Shown: positions 36,401 to 45,401, counted from the stretch's first letter. The stretch is 64,000 nt of DNA from Planctomycetota bacterium (GCA_003388505.1 QQVO01000076.1:124001-188000), one strand, 5' to 3'. Program-made: numbers and translations. The notes: generated from the sequence alone by a model not told the origin.

Positions 36401-39400
36401 CCCGAGGCGGGCGTCCACTCGCCCTCCTGCGGCGCCACCGTCACGACGTCCCCGGGGCCGAGCCCCATGCCATTGGGATTCCGCAGGCCGGTCGCCACCG
36501 TCTCCAATGACTGACCGTCGGCAGCGACCTTCACGACGCCCTGCGTGGCGTGCACGAACCAGAAGTTGCCCTCGGAGTCGGTCTCGAGACAGGCGACGTA
36601 GTCGTGCCCGCCGGCCGACGTGAAGTGCAGGTTGCTGAAGCACTCGTAGTGATCGGCCTCGCCGTCGGCGTTGCGGTCGTACAGCCGGGTGATCTGGTCG
36701 CGACCGAGCACATGGACCACATCGTCAATGATCTTGAGGCCGAGCGGTTGGAACAGACCGGTGGCGTACCTTCGCCACGTGAGGTCTTCGAGGTTTTCGT
36801 CGACGCCGCTCACGGTCCAGACGTCGCCATGCGCTGTGCAGAGCGCAACCCGTCCGTCGGAGAAGAAGTCGTGACCACCGACGAAGAACAGGGCGTGATA
36901 CGGGTTGTCAAACGGAATCGTGATCGTGTCGACGACGTAGGCGGCGTCGGCGTCCGAGCGCAACCCTTGCGTCGTGATGTCCTCGGTCCAGCGGGCGTCA
37001 GCCGGTTGCATCCAACTCTCATCGAACGGCGTCTGCTCAATCGAACCGAGAATCTCTTCAGCCGCCTGCTCGCTCGCGTTCGGTGCGGAAAAATACACAA
37101 TATGCAGCGAGATGGTCTCCCCGTGCGGTTGAATCTCGAATGCTCCTGTCGGCTCATCGGATTCAGTAAGCTTCGCAACTCCTTCGTCAGCCACCGCGAC
37201 GGCGAACCAGTTGGTATCGTCCCGTTTCACGTGCAACGCAGGGCGCCCCGCGACTGTGATTGCAGTGACCTCTCCCTCAGCGCCGGAGAGCGTGTTGAGG
37301 ACCATCGATCGATCCGCCGGCGCAACCTGAAGCGTGCGCACAACGAATGGCCCCGTCCCGGTTTCGCCCGCCCACGGCGACTCGCGGACCAGCACGGCAT
37401 CGACTTCGTACTCAAGGACAACGCGGTCTTCGCCGGGATACATGCCGCGATACTGGACGATTGCGTCGTCACCCCAACCCGGTCCTTCCGGGAGGAAGAA
37501 CAGCGGGTCGCCGTCCGGCAGCGGGGTGCCGATGAGGCCGTAGCGGGCCGGATTGAACTTCAGAAAGCCACCGGTCCACGCCCCGCGCAACCTGCAGAAC
37601 TCGGTATCGTAACAGACGGCTGCGTCGCGATCGTCGCTGACGCGGATCGTCAGTCCTTTCCGGACTGTTCCGCCGGGAAGTCCGACCAGGCACGCCAGCC
37701 AGTCGCCGACGTCGGTCTCCTGCCAGCGGCCGTCGACCGAATCGCTCTCGAACCAGTCGAACCCGACGACCTCGCGGCCCCAGTGGTTTGGTTCTCCCGC
37801 AGCGGCGTTCTCTTCACGGAGAGCGGCGGCCCCGCGTTTCTTCTTCTCCGGCGGATCGTCGGCCTGAGTCTGAGCGCCCTCTTGTGGTTGCTCGGCAGGC
37901 GCAGTCGCCGGGTCGAATTCCACGACTCGTCGTTTCGCGCACCAGGCGACCGCCCGGCGAAGCATTTCGCACGCTTCGAAGGCTTCGTACGTTCGCTCAC
38001 TGTGGCCGAGCAACGTCTGAAAGACGCGTCCTTTGCCGTAGGTATAGGTCCAGGCCAGCGGCTCATCGCGACCGGTGTCTTTGGATCGCGCCGCAATCAG
38101 CGGTTCGATCGGCGCGGTTCCGTCCTGCCGGTAGTACAGTTCGTCGACGACGTCGAAGTCGCTCAGCCCGCGAATCACCGGATGATCGACGTCGAGCACT
38201 TCTACGGTGTACGGGCCGAACGCATCGTGGCCGCTCTTCGCGTCCCCTTCGCCGTCGTGGTTCCAGACGCGGCGGACGATGTTGCGGTATTCCGGCCAGT
38301 CGGACTCGCCCGCCATCGGCAGAGAGTAATGCCAAGCGCCGTTGGCAAAGTGAATCAGGATCAGACCGCCGCCTCGTTGCATGAAATTGACGAACGATTT
38401 CCGCGCCTCCACGCTCAAGGGCGTCGGATCCTGCCAGTTGGCGTAACTGTTCTGCACGATGACGTCGTAATCCTCCAGCGGCCTGCGCGCGAGGTCTTCG
38501 ATGTCGTTCGAGACATCGACCCGAACGCGCGGGTCGAGTTCCAGTTGCGCCCGGATGGCGGGCGTGGTCTGCTCCCAGTTGTGCCATTTGTGGGCCTCGT
38601 TGCCGGCGAAGATCAGAACGCGGATCGGTTCCTCTTCGACAACCGCCCGCTCTGTTCCGGTTCGCCCGGCAAGCGCGGCTGTGATCTCCCGATGTGTGTA
38701 ATACCGGGCCTCGACCCCTGATGCGGGAGGTTCCAGCCCGGCGGTCCAGACGAGGGCGTTGAGAATCAGCTTGCGGAATTCGGCGTGTCGCCAGTTGTCG
38801 TAGAAGTGGCCGCAGGTCGTGGCGAAGCCTCGCCCCCCATCGGGTCGCTCCCTGGCCCAGGCCACGACGTTCCCGTCGGGTTCCCGTCCCGGCAGGACCG
38901 GAACCGACAGGATCGGAACAACCTTTCCGGCCGCGTCTGACTCCGGGAAGCGGATGTTGAAATAGAATTCTTCCTTCATCGAAAAGGGCGCCACGCCGCG
39001 AAGCAACGGATGCTCCGGCGTCGCAGGCTCGATTTCGGTTTCGTGGACCTCGATGGCGGAATACCACCGGCCATTTTCGTCCCAGTCGAAATAGCCGCCT
39101 GTCCAATCGAAGGACTGCTGCGCGAAATTGTCCGGAGCGAACGTCGAGAAGTGGAATGTGACGAAGCCGCAGCCGCGGTCGATCTGCCGCTGAACAAGGG
39201 CCGCTCGCTGTTCGCTCGCGAAGTGGGGCGCTTCCTCGTACTTGTCTCCGTCGCGGCCGTCGGAGACGACCATGATCGTATCGGCGTCGCCCAAGGTCGT
39301 TTCATCTTCCGGCCAGCCGCCGATGTGATACTCGACCACGACGTGCTCGCTGACGTTCGAGTTGTCGAGCATCACTTTGAGCAGTTTCACGGACCACGGG

Positions 39401-39567
39401 TAGTCATGGATTCCGTTGCCGACGGGGCCGTGGCTCTTGGGACCGGCGATGAGGACGACTTTGCGCGGCGCGGAGTCAGCCGCGCGGGACCGGCTGCAGA
39501 GGTGCAAGGCCGCGAGAAGAATCAGTCCGGTCGCAAACAGAGAACGAGCGATCACCCAGGCGCGCAT
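33478..39567 (-). CDS. Giant exported ThuA / propeller / five-haem cytochrome c protein
   Basis: A 2,029-residue protein. ATG 39567 begins a signal peptide (VIARSLFATGLILLAALHLC, cleavage near SRAADS). Order of domains: ThuA-like 1 (about 35-300, VVLIAGPKSHGPVGNGIHDYP), ThuA-like 2 (about 310-540, VLIFAGNEAHKWHNW), a Lys/Glu-rich linker, a DUF6797/DUF1080-like beta region (about 590-850), a PQQ-dehydrogenase/NHL-type propeller (about 880-1240, GLRNPNGMGLGPGD), an Ig/PA14-like stretch (about 1260-1480), and a cytochrome part with five CxxCH motifs starting at Cys1519, 1632, 1728, 1818 and 1935. It may couple sugar oxidation to electron transfer; this is inferred from related planctomycete and verrucomicrobial proteins. 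ThuA domains are linked to trehalose and disaccharide use. Confidence 0.85.
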   Translation of the reverse strand: MRAWVIARSLFATGLILLAALHLCSRSRAADSAPRKVVLIAGPKSHGPVGNGIHDYPWSVKLLKVMLDNSNVSEHVVVEYHIGGWPEDETTLGDADTIMVVSDGRDGDKYEEAPHFASEQRAALVQRQIDRGCGFVTFHFSTFAPDNFAQQSFDWTGGYFDWDENGRWYSAIEVHETEIEPATPEHPLLRGVAPFSMKEEFYFNIRFPESDAAGKVVPILSVPVLPGREPDGNVVAWARERPDGGRGFATTCGHFYDNWRHAEFRKLILNALVWTAGLEPPASGVEARYYTHREITAALAGRTGTERAVVEEEPIRVLIFAGNEAHKWHNWEQTTPAIRAQLELDPRVRVDVSNDIEDLARRPLEDYDVIVQNSYANWQDPTPLSVEARKSFVNFMQRGGGLILIHFANGAWHYSLPMAGESDWPEYRNIVRRVWNHDGEGDAKSGHDAFGPYTVEVLDVDHPVIRGLSDFDVVDELYYRQDGTAPIEPLIAARSKDTGRDEPLAWTYTYGKGRVFQTLLGHSERTYEAFEACEMLRRAVAWCAKRRVVEFDPATAPAEQPQEGAQTQADDPPEKKKRGAAALREENAAAGEPNHWGREVVGFDWFESDSVDGRWQETDVGDWLACLVGLPGGTVRKGLTIRVSDDRDAAVCYDTEFCRLRGAWTGGFLKFNPARYGLIGTPLPDGDPLFFLPEGPGWGDDAIVQYRGMYPGEDRVVLEYEVDAVLVRESPWAGETGTGPFVVRTLQVAPADRSMVLNTLSGAEGEVTAITVAGRPALHVKRDDTNWFAVAVADEGVAKLTESDEPTGAFEIQPHGETISLHIVYFSAPNASEQAAEEILGSIEQTPFDESWMQPADARWTEDITTQGLRSDADAAYVVDTITIPFDNPYHALFFVGGHDFFSDGRVALCTAHGDVWTVSGVDENLEDLTWRRYATGLFQPLGLKIIDDVVHVLGRDQITRLYDRNADGEADHYECFSNLHFTSAGGHDYVACLETDSEGNFWFVHATQGVVKVAADGQSLETVATGLRNPNGMGLGPGDVVTVAPQEGEWTPASGIFVVQPGAHFGFRGPQVTDNRPLGYDRPIAWIPRREDNSSGGQVWATNPDWGPLAGKMLHLSYGQCRPLLVLKEVVNGVKQAGVLTIPADFDSGIMRGRVSPHDGQLYLSGLRGWTTRAVTDGCLQRLRYTGKRTALPTAVRTMQNGLSLTFSEPLDPDTAQDPGNYAIEQWNYRYSESYGSPDWSVANPNQEGRDPVDVLSATLMDEGRTVFIETPPLVPVNQFAVTYRISAASGERIRQTYTHTLHAVPEEMMDPTRLVRREPAGALPEEVEAALAPGLRWYFRQTVDEVRVQHVSFLTSRVAALAVAGDERLSLGLQPGPFLAIADGYLRIDLSNDYRFSAEGNGRVRLSINEQTVFSAEGADLRSAEAQIAALHKGYNRIEIEYESPPDGASRLRILWGPYEAASRSALRPQFGTTPMDTLPPESLYWNGDRYWGQTTDEQRAHTEFLTARELFAVSRCARCHGPFVDADETADVMPELLADAPRLSGLRGRLTPEWVSTWLIDPESVRDHHRMPAMLEGFDESTSRQHAADLTAWLFSAENDGVENESVVVAPDESADADVGQQLFEDLGCITCHHFGKPELADDYDRLSLDFVTEKFTNDGLRGFLTAPHAHYRYSRMPDFRLTAEQAAALATYLHKAADGELNNETPLPQGDSPKGRDLFVSIGCANCHTDGRNQPPELIRPKVRIFPKTVPFLGTDPRSSGCLKEGEKPPLVPDYGFSDEERAELAKFVMYGRYTLLRSSIVQSSERLIRQLRCTSCHNRDGEQSSRRLIVVEEGRRGLVPEHIPNLTWTGEKLRTGWIARLLKGEIDEPMRPWLPARMPAFPAYADILAEGLAAQHGLLGKTDEPSGPEVANDALVDLGRELTMPAHLDCRQCHGVGSDQPRGDEKTRIALGINFMHIQDRMRHDFYRRFVLDPPKYDINIRMPRLAAEDGTTRVQSILGGDASAQFEAIWEFIQSLPNSTAGE

Positions 39568-39609
39568 GCGGCTGTTCCTCGAAAGTGCAACGGGAAGTGA
39601 GACTCTGCC

Positions 39610-39723
39610 AGTAGGCCGGACCAAGCGCAGCGCAGTTCCGGCAGGAACAGCAGAGATTGGTCTCATCACCAGGTTCCCAGCATTGCCGGAGCGGCGTCGC
39701 TGCGCTCCTTGATCCGGCCTACT
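39610..39723. repeat. BIME: inverted pair of REP elements
   Basis: The left arm starts GTAGGCCGGACC (39611) and reads through GCGCAGCGC to TTCCGGC. The right arm (39684-39722) runs GCCGGAGCGGCGTCGC to ATCCGGCCTAC. The two arms are imperfect inverted copies with GTAG/CTAC outer ends. It lies in the 356-base divergent gap between the giant gene and the response regulator; the rest of that gap shows nothing. Confidence 0.75.
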
Positions 39724-39923
39724 CGCTCAACGAGAGTCTAGTTGCCATCGCAGCGAGCCACCATCGAGTGACAACCGCACGGCGCGTCGTGCGGACGTCT
39801 TGAGAGTTGAGTTCGCAGCGCGTACGATGCTCGTGATGGCGACGAGCGGTGGGTCAGCCGCGCCGTCACGGAATTCAACCTGCCGCCGCTTGCTCATCAC
39901 GCCCTGAGGCTGGGAAATCTGTC

Positions 39924-40370
39924 ATGGCCGATGAAAAGTACATACTCCTGATCGAGGACGATCGCGAGACGTCGTCGACTCTCAGCGGCGTGCTGCAGGG
40001 GAAGGGCTACAACGTGACAACCGCGCCCAATGGCGTGGAAGGCCAGAAACTGCTCAAGGCGGCCCGTCCGGATCTGGTCATTACCGACATGATGATGCCC
40101 CAGATGGGCGGCTTCCCGATTCTGGAATTCATCAACTCGATGGACGATCCGCCGAAGGTCATCATGATTACGGCCAACGAAGGCGGGCGGCACAAGGCGT
40201 ACGCCGAGATGCTGGGCGTGATCAACTACCTGCGGAAGCCGTTCGCCATGGAGGCCATGCTGGAGGCCGTGCGGAGCGCGTTTGAAGAGTCGGACGACGA
40301 CGAAAAGAAGTCGGCCAAGTCGGGTCCGCTCAAGAGATCGAAGGCGACCCGCAAGAAATCGGCCAAGTAG
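39924..40370 (+). CDS. Single-domain response regulator with basic tail
   Basis: A 148-residue CheY-like receiver without an output domain. ATG 39924 gives [13 protein letters not shown] with acidic residues E11, D12 and D13; the phosphoacceptor is D55 in [13 protein letters not shown], and the conserved Thr (MITANEGG) and Lys (YLRKPFAM) are present, so it should be phosphorylatable. After the fold (about 120) comes an acidic patch (EESDDDE) and a Lys/Arg/Ser-rich tail ([21 protein letters not shown]), which may bind nucleic acid or a partner. No sensor kinase lies in the window. Eight bases separate it from the convergent lipoprotein gene. Confidence 0.9.
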   Translation: MADEKYILLIEDDRETSSTLSGVLQGKGYNVTTAPNGVEGQKLLKAARPDLVITDMMMPQMGGFPILEFINSMDDPPKVIMITANEGGRHKAYAEMLGVINYLRKPFAMEAMLEAVRSAFEESDDDEKKSAKSGPLKRSKATRKKSAK

Positions 40371-40377
40371 AGCAAAT

Positions 40378-40668
40378 TCAGTTCTCGTCGATGCCGAGGT
40401 TCCGCTCGATCGAACGGGCTCGGTCGGACATGATCAGCCCGCGGAACCAGGCCGGCTCTGTGGCGGTTTCTCTGGGGTGGCTTTCTCGCGCCTGATCTCC
40501 GGCCTGCTGCACCCAGAGTTCGTCCGGCCCTTCGGTCGAATCCGCGTAATTGCCGTCCGTCCTCAATGCGCGCCACATCGAACGCGAGTTTTGGGTGATC
40601 GCGGCGCAGCCCGAGTGGGCCATGATGAGAGCGGCGATCAACAGCAGGGCGAAACGATGGTCTGACAT
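40378..40668 (-). CDS. Small planctomycete lipoprotein (ARSIERNLGI family)
   Basis: A 96-residue lipoprotein. ATG 40668 starts MSDHRFALLLIAALIMAHSGC with a lipobox at Cys21. The mature part is acidic and ends WFRGLIMSDRARSIERNLGIDEN, a motif I associate with short conserved lipoproteins in planctomycetes; its function is unknown. The aromatic/proline segment GPDELWVQQAGDQARE precedes it. It converges with the response regulator. The longer open frame to 40794 runs through repeat R3 and is rejected as coding. Confidence 0.7.
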   Translation of the reverse strand: MSDHRFALLLIAALIMAHSGCAAITQNSRSMWRALRTDGNYADSTEGPDELWVQQAGDQARESHPRETATEPAWFRGLIMSDRARSIERNLGIDEN

Positions 40669-40693
40669 GGAACGGGCGACCGGGAAGACGAGC

Positions 40694-40811
40694 GGTTGTT
40701 CAGTCCTGAATCGACGGGTTGGGCGCCACTGGCTTTGCCAGTGCATCGCGGAGTAGACGTCTTTTCTGGTTCGCACGGGCGGAGCCAATGGCACCCGTTA
40801 ATTCAGCCTGG
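40694..40811 (+). repeat. Inverted-end repeat R3, copy 1
   Basis: A leader GGTTGTTCAGTCCTGAATCG precedes TTGGGCGCCACTGG-CTTTGCCAGTGCATC. After about 30 bases comes a decayed inverse end, CGGAGCCAATGGCACCCGTT, then ATTCAGCCTGGA. It aligns end to end with 51458-51551. The hairpin CACTGGC-TTT-GCCAGTG is perfect. It fills the first part of the 529-base gap 40669-41197. Confidence 0.7.
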
Positions 40812-40926
40812 ATGAGCCGTTCGTGGTCCGTCAATTCAGAATTTTCGGGGTTGAGCGGTTCTCACGGGAGCACGAAGCCCGCAGGGTTCCGTGCGGTGTC
40901 CCGCATCTTGAGCGTCCCTCAAAACA

Positions 40927-40944
40927 GCCCTGAGAGGGTGCAAG
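40927..40944 (+). repeat. Degenerate GCCCT-hairpin
   Basis: GCCCT-GAG-AGGGT then GCAAG, resembling 9238-9255 and 26596-26613, but not next to a recognised start codon. The remaining sequence to 41197 shows no gene. Confidence 0.35.
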
Positions 40945-41197
40945 AACCCGGGCAAGCGCAATGTAGACTTGTGGGGAGCAGGCCGCAGGTTCAGAATCGA
41001 GGTTGAGCGGGCTTGTCGCAGAAGGGCGGCAGGGTGTCCAGATCGAACGCAGAGTGGGAGCAGCGGACCTGCCGATGCTGCCGGTCGGGCGGCGTCCGGC
41101 TGTCGCCACGATCCGGGAGTTGTCCCCGAGTCGTTGAAATTGGCTGTGATCGCAGGCGGCCGCGTATCTCGAATTTCTTGAGCAGAGTCCACAACCT

Positions 41198-41905
41198 GTG
41201 ACGCCTCCCGATCAATCGCTCGATCTGCTCGTGATCGCTACGCACCCCGACGACGCGGAACTCAGTGTCGGAGGTACGATCGTCAAATCGGTCCGTGAGG
41301 GCTTGAAGGTGGGGGTGCTGGACTTGACCGACGGCGAGCCGACTCCTCACGGATCACCGGAAATTCGCGCCCGGGAGACTGCCGCAGCCACCGCGGCTCT
41401 CGGAATCGGCTGGCGCGGCAACCTGGGACTGCCCAACCGAAGAGTGATCGACGATCTGGAGGCGCGGCGTTCTCTGGCCGGAGCGATCCGATTGATCCGT
41501 CCGCAGATCATTCTGGCCCCCTACTGGGACGATGCGCATCCCGATCACGTGGCCGCCAGCCGGTTGGCGGACGCCGCCCGCTTCTGGGCCAAGTTGTCCC
41601 GAACCGATCTTCCGGGAGAGCCGTTCCACCCGCCGAGGATCGACTACTACTGGAGCATCCATTTACGGATCCACCCGAAGCCGAGTTACGTCGTCGACAT
41701 CAGCGACGCCATCGAGCAGAAGTTGGACGCCGTGCGGTGCTACGAGAGCCAGGTCGTCACTGGACGATCGCAGGACTTCCCGACGCTGATCGACGACGTT
41801 CGGGACCGGGCGCGCTACTGGGGCTGGACGATTCACCGTGCTTATGGAGAACCGTTTGCCTGCCGTGAGGAGGTCGGCGTCGAGAGCGTGCGTTCGATTC
41901 TGTAG
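41198..41905 (+). CDS. PIG-L/BshB1-type zinc N-deacetylase
   Basis: A 235-residue metal-dependent deacetylase of the LmbE/PIG-L family, closest in layout to BshB1, which removes acetate from N-acetylglucosaminyl-malate in bacillithiol synthesis. It has the zinc motif AThPDDAE (H16, D18, D19), [19 protein letters not shown], the second metal histidine in [12 protein letters not shown], and [20 protein letters not shown] as in BshB1. The C-terminal [17 protein letters not shown] is also typical. The start is GTG 41198. No bshA or bshC gene is in the window, so the pathway assignment rests on sequence likeness only. Confidence 0.85.
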   Translation: MTPPDQSLDLLVIATHPDDAELSVGGTIVKSVREGLKVGVLDLTDGEPTPHGSPEIRARETAAATAALGIGWRGNLGLPNRRVIDDLEARRSLAGAIRLIRPQIILAPYWDDAHPDHVAASRLADAARFWAKLSRTDLPGEPFHPPRIDYYWSIHLRIHPKPSYVVDISDAIEQKLDAVRCYESQVVTGRSQDFPTLIDDVRDRARYWGWTIHRAYGEPFACREEVGVESVRSIL

Positions 41906-42182
41906 AGCGCCTTGCAGAACTGTGTTTGTGCTGAGGGGGGCAGGTTGGCTGGAGTTCGTCATCTCCGGCGAAGTGGCGGGTCGAGAGCCGAGAGTCAAGG
42001 GTCAAGGGACACAAATCGTTGACGCGTCGTTGGTCAGGTCTCTGGACTCTCAGCCCTCAGCTCATTTGCCGTGATGCATCCGGGAATCAAGAACGGCTCG
42101 TTCCCGGGACCACAGACCGAACTGCAGAGCGCTGTAGCGGTGTTACTCTATCGGGGGCGCGTGCAGCGCGAAGTGCCGGCGC

Positions 42183-44423
42183 CTATTCGACGGGTGTGGC
42201 TCCGCCCTGATAGTTTTCAAGCTGGCGGGTCACGGCCTCCGGCGTCGGCCCGAGCGATCCAATGACCGACGCGAGGGCTGTCTTGAGCGCCGGCTCGGTG
42301 GCGGACTCCCAGGCGTCCTGGACGGCGGCGAGGTTGCCGTTCCGCAGCAACGCGCCGAACTGCTGAATGTGGAAGGCGAGTTGCAGCGCCGCGGTTTCGC
42401 GGATTTCGAGCGGGTAGCCCGGGGCGAGCGCCGCATCGGCCAGCCGTTGCTGTGCCGACGGCGTTCCGATGGCGCCGAGCGCGATGAGCGCATCGCGAGC
42501 AACGCGCTCCTCATCAACGGCCGCTGCCAACGCATCCTCAGCCGGACTCAAATCAAAGACGTTCGTTCGCCTGCCCTGTGCGATATGCCGCAGCCAATAC
42601 GCGGCGGCTGCAATCCGATCGGCCCGCTGTTGATCGGTCAAGGCCGGCGGACTGACCTGGGCCAGGAACGGTCTGAGCGTGCGGGCGATGTCGGAGGACT
42701 GGTCGGCCTCGGGCAGGTAAACGGCGGGCTGGTAGTCGCGCAGCAGATGCTGCACGCGCCCTTGAAGTCCCTGCGGTCCGTAAATGGCGATGGGAACGCC
42801 GGCGGTCCGGGCATCGGCGCGGAGGTTCGTGATTGTCTGCGAGAGTTCCCAGCGGATCGTGTTCAGGTGCAGCACGGCCAGTTCGGTATCGCCATGGGCG
42901 GCGATCTGGCGGAAGCCGTCGATGCCGGTCGTCGCGATCTCGGACTGGTAGCCGAGATTGCCGATCAGCGCCGCGACGTGATTCGCACGGCCGACATTGG
43001 GATCGATGACCACCGTTCTCGATTCGGGGTTCCCGTTAAGCGTGCGGGCGAAGATGTCGACCACACGATTCGCACCGCGAATCGGCTGTTGCGGATCGAG
43101 TTGCATCACGGCGCTCGCCGCGGCAAACCGGACGCGCTCGTGCGGGGAATCGAGCGATTCGAGCAGCACCGATCCCTCGCCGTCCGTACTCGAAAGCAGG
43201 TGTCTCGTGCCGATCTTTCCGAGCACGTTGAGAGCGGATTCGGCAGCCGCGACGCTGTTTTCTTCGAGAGCCCGCCGGAGCGCGCGTTCCACCGCGGCTT
43301 CGCCGGCCACCAGCGCCAGGTCGTGGGCCGATCCGGGACCGGAACCGATCGGTTGATCCCAACCCGCGGCGTACCGTTCCCCGGCGAGAACGATTGCCAG
43401 AAAGAGAGCCTGGGCCTGCTCATCTCCGGGGGCGAGTTGCATGAGATCGCGAGCCAACTGTTGCGCCGTAAACAGTGACGCCGACGGGGGCGACACTCTG
43501 TGCTCGCGCACCGTGCCGGCGGCGGAGTCCCAGGTCCAGACGCCGACTTTGTCATCCTCACCGGTTTCCCAGGCGACCTCGCCCCGGAAGTACTCCAGAG
43601 CGGCCCGTTCCACTCGGGCGGGAATGCCGAACGAGGGAATTCTCGTGACCATTTCCACATCGCCATACATGATTCTGGCGATCGCCCTGCGTGCTGCGAC
43701 GTGAATCGCGGGCGGCTCCCCGTCGGAGAATGCGGGGCGCCACAAATGCGGCAAGACGGTTTCCTTGCGGCCGACGAATCCCAGGATTTCCAAGACGTGT
43801 CCGCGGAGGCGATCGTCGCCGCCGCGCAGGGCCCCCAGCAGCGGTGGGACGGCCGGCTCGCCAAGTTCAATCAACGTGTAGATGAGGAGATCCCGATCGA
43901 TCGATGAATCGTCGGAATTCAGTTGCCGCAGCAGCGGGATACAGGCGTGCGGGCCGAGTTGTTTGAGTTCGTTGACGGCTTCGGATTTTTCCCGCGCCGA
44001 GCCGCCGAGTTTCGCCATCAGGTCGTCGACGTAGGCCGGGTCGTTAATCACGGCCAGAGACGCCGCCGTCAATCGGTCGACCAGTTCCCCGGCCTGCGGC
44101 TGAAGCTCGTCGAAACGAGTCAATTGCAGGAAGGTTCCTGTGCCGTGCTCCTCACGGAGCGCGAGCAGGTCTTCGTCTGACGGTTCGAGTTGCATCAGCC
44201 CGTTGAGGTAACGCGCGGCCAGCTCGGGACGCGAGAGGCGCAACATCAGGAGCACGGCGTCAAAGTACTCCCCCACCGTCTCCGGCTCTTCGGCGAGCGG
44301 CGTTTCGAATTCCTGGTCGGCGGTCTCAGTCTCATCCTGAGCGAAACACCGTCCACCGCTTCCCGGCGCCGAAAAGACGACGAGGCTCGCGAGTACAATG
44401 ACAAGCAGATTCCGGCGGACCAT
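42183..44423 (-). CDS. Exported HEAT-repeat protein with degenerate receiver-like domain
   Basis: A 746-residue protein. ATG 44423 starts a signal peptide (MVRRNLLVIVLASLVVFSA, cleavage near CFAQDE). HEAT-like helical pairs cover about residues 130-250 (EAVNELKQLGPHACIPLLRQL, GEPAVPPLLGALRGGDDRLRG), 380-455 and again 620-720. Between them (about 465-580) lies a CheY-like alpha/beta region: RTVVIDPNVGRANHVAALI, GYQSEIATTGIDGFRQIAA, ELAVLHLNTI, IAIYGPQG and PAVYLPEAD. The phosphoacceptor position is His, and the usual acidic pair and lysine are missing, so it cannot work as a classic receiver. The location outside the cytoplasm is also unusual for that fold. Probably a scaffold. Confidence 0.75.
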   Translation of the reverse strand: MVRRNLLVIVLASLVVFSAPGSGGRCFAQDETETADQEFETPLAEEPETVGEYFDAVLLMLRLSRPELAARYLNGLMQLEPSDEDLLALREEHGTGTFLQLTRFDELQPQAGELVDRLTAASLAVINDPAYVDDLMAKLGGSAREKSEAVNELKQLGPHACIPLLRQLNSDDSSIDRDLLIYTLIELGEPAVPPLLGALRGGDDRLRGHVLEILGFVGRKETVLPHLWRPAFSDGEPPAIHVAARRAIARIMYGDVEMVTRIPSFGIPARVERAALEYFRGEVAWETGEDDKVGVWTWDSAAGTVREHRVSPPSASLFTAQQLARDLMQLAPGDEQAQALFLAIVLAGERYAAGWDQPIGSGPGSAHDLALVAGEAAVERALRRALEENSVAAAESALNVLGKIGTRHLLSSTDGEGSVLLESLDSPHERVRFAAASAVMQLDPQQPIRGANRVVDIFARTLNGNPESRTVVIDPNVGRANHVAALIGNLGYQSEIATTGIDGFRQIAAHGDTELAVLHLNTIRWELSQTITNLRADARTAGVPIAIYGPQGLQGRVQHLLRDYQPAVYLPEADQSSDIARTLRPFLAQVSPPALTDQQRADRIAAAAYWLRHIAQGRRTNVFDLSPAEDALAAAVDEERVARDALIALGAIGTPSAQQRLADAALAPGYPLEIRETAALQLAFHIQQFGALLRNGNLAAVQDAWESATEPALKTALASVIGSLGPTPEAVTRQLENYQGGATPVE

Positions 44424-45015
44424 CTTCACTACCCCGAGATTCTCCGTTGCGACCGGACCCAGCGTAGCTGGTTCGCCACAACTAAACAGAATTCGACAGA
44501 CTGTCCCCAGTTTCACCCCCGATCGGAGCGATGGCAACCGGTATTCTGTCCGATCGAACACAGTCAGACGCGATCACCCAGTCTGTGTTTCCTCTTTGCC
44601 GACCGTTGTCTCCGGTGGGCCGGGTGGTCGAGGCGTCCCCCCGCACGACGAAACATCGGCGGACTGGAGCGCATCGCCCCCACCGGACAGCGGTCCGTAA
44701 CGGTAGTATCGATTGTCCTGCAAGAATCACTTGAGCGGGCGGCAGCCGGAATGGACAATCTGCGGACTTTTCAGAAGTTTCGACCCGCAGGGTTTAACAG
44801 GGAATTCGGGCTGATGCGGACGGGAGCGAGTCCACAGGCGCCCTCCGTGCCGTAACTCGTTGCAAATAAACTGATTGGGAGAATTGGCGACAATCGGGTG
44901 AATTGGATGTCTCAGGAACTGCTCCGGGTTTGCCGCATCCTCGTTTTCGGACAGGAAATCCTCTGGTACAATGCATAAGGCGGCGTCAATGCGTTCGGCC
45001 AATTCGCGATCAGAC
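44424..45015. other. Intergenic stretch without a recognised gene
   Basis: No coding signal is supported. A Leu- and Arg-rich open frame crosses it on both strands but lacks family character. The remainder of the gap to 45401 is repeat R1 plus about 90 bases of upstream DNA. Confidence 0.4.
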
Positions 45016-45312
45016 GCGGCCGGCTGGCCGTCAGTTCCACACAACTCGGCTGAGTCCCGGCCCCGAAAAACCGGGCCCAAGGGATTCTCGAACAGGACAC
45101 AGATTTTCGCGGATTCGGCGGATCAGCACGGATTCTTGGGGTGTTCCTCAAGAGGCGGCAGCGCCGAGACCGTATCGATTCAGGAGCGTATGGCGTCGAC
45201 ACGCAAGAAAACAACAAGAAAGCAATCAGCGAAAATCGGTCCAATCCGTGGTCATCCGCGTTCCATTCGAATCTCCCGGAGAGTCCCTCGAACGGGGATC
45301 GAGAGATGTGTG
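45016..45312 (+). repeat. Dispersed repeat R1, fullest copy
   Basis: Starts GTCAGTTCCACACAACTCGG, passes CCGGGCCCAAGGGATTCTCG, GATTTTCGCGGATTCGGCGG, AATCAGCGAAAATCGGTCC and ATCCGTGGTCATCCGCGTTC, and ends GGGGATCGAGAGATGTGTG. Other copies are at 774-868, 8981-9236 and 54604-54900, with a tail at 32092-32117. An open frame (from 45141) runs through it into the DUF1501 gene but is not taken as coding. Confidence 0.75.
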
Positions 45313-45401
45313 TAAACGACGCGAACGGCCGGCCAAAAGCGACCGACAAGAGTAGCAAGGCGTCGCCAACCGCAGCTTACATCACCACAATGGAAGAAGG
45401 T

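Noticed and set aside
36550-38721. 723-codon open frame on the plus strand
   Set aside because: It is antisense to the giant five-haem protein, whose strand has clear domains and haem motifs. The translation is rich in Arg, Val and Asp with no recognisable family; long antisense frames are expected at this GC content.
40378-40794. Longer form of the small lipoprotein
   Set aside because: The extra 42 codons run through repeat R3; the signal peptide starts at ATG 40668.
45141-45401. N-terminal extension of the DUF1501 gene
   Set aside because: These codons are the dispersed repeat R1 read in frame; the homologous region starts near the Tat leader and a ribosome site sits before ATG 45402.
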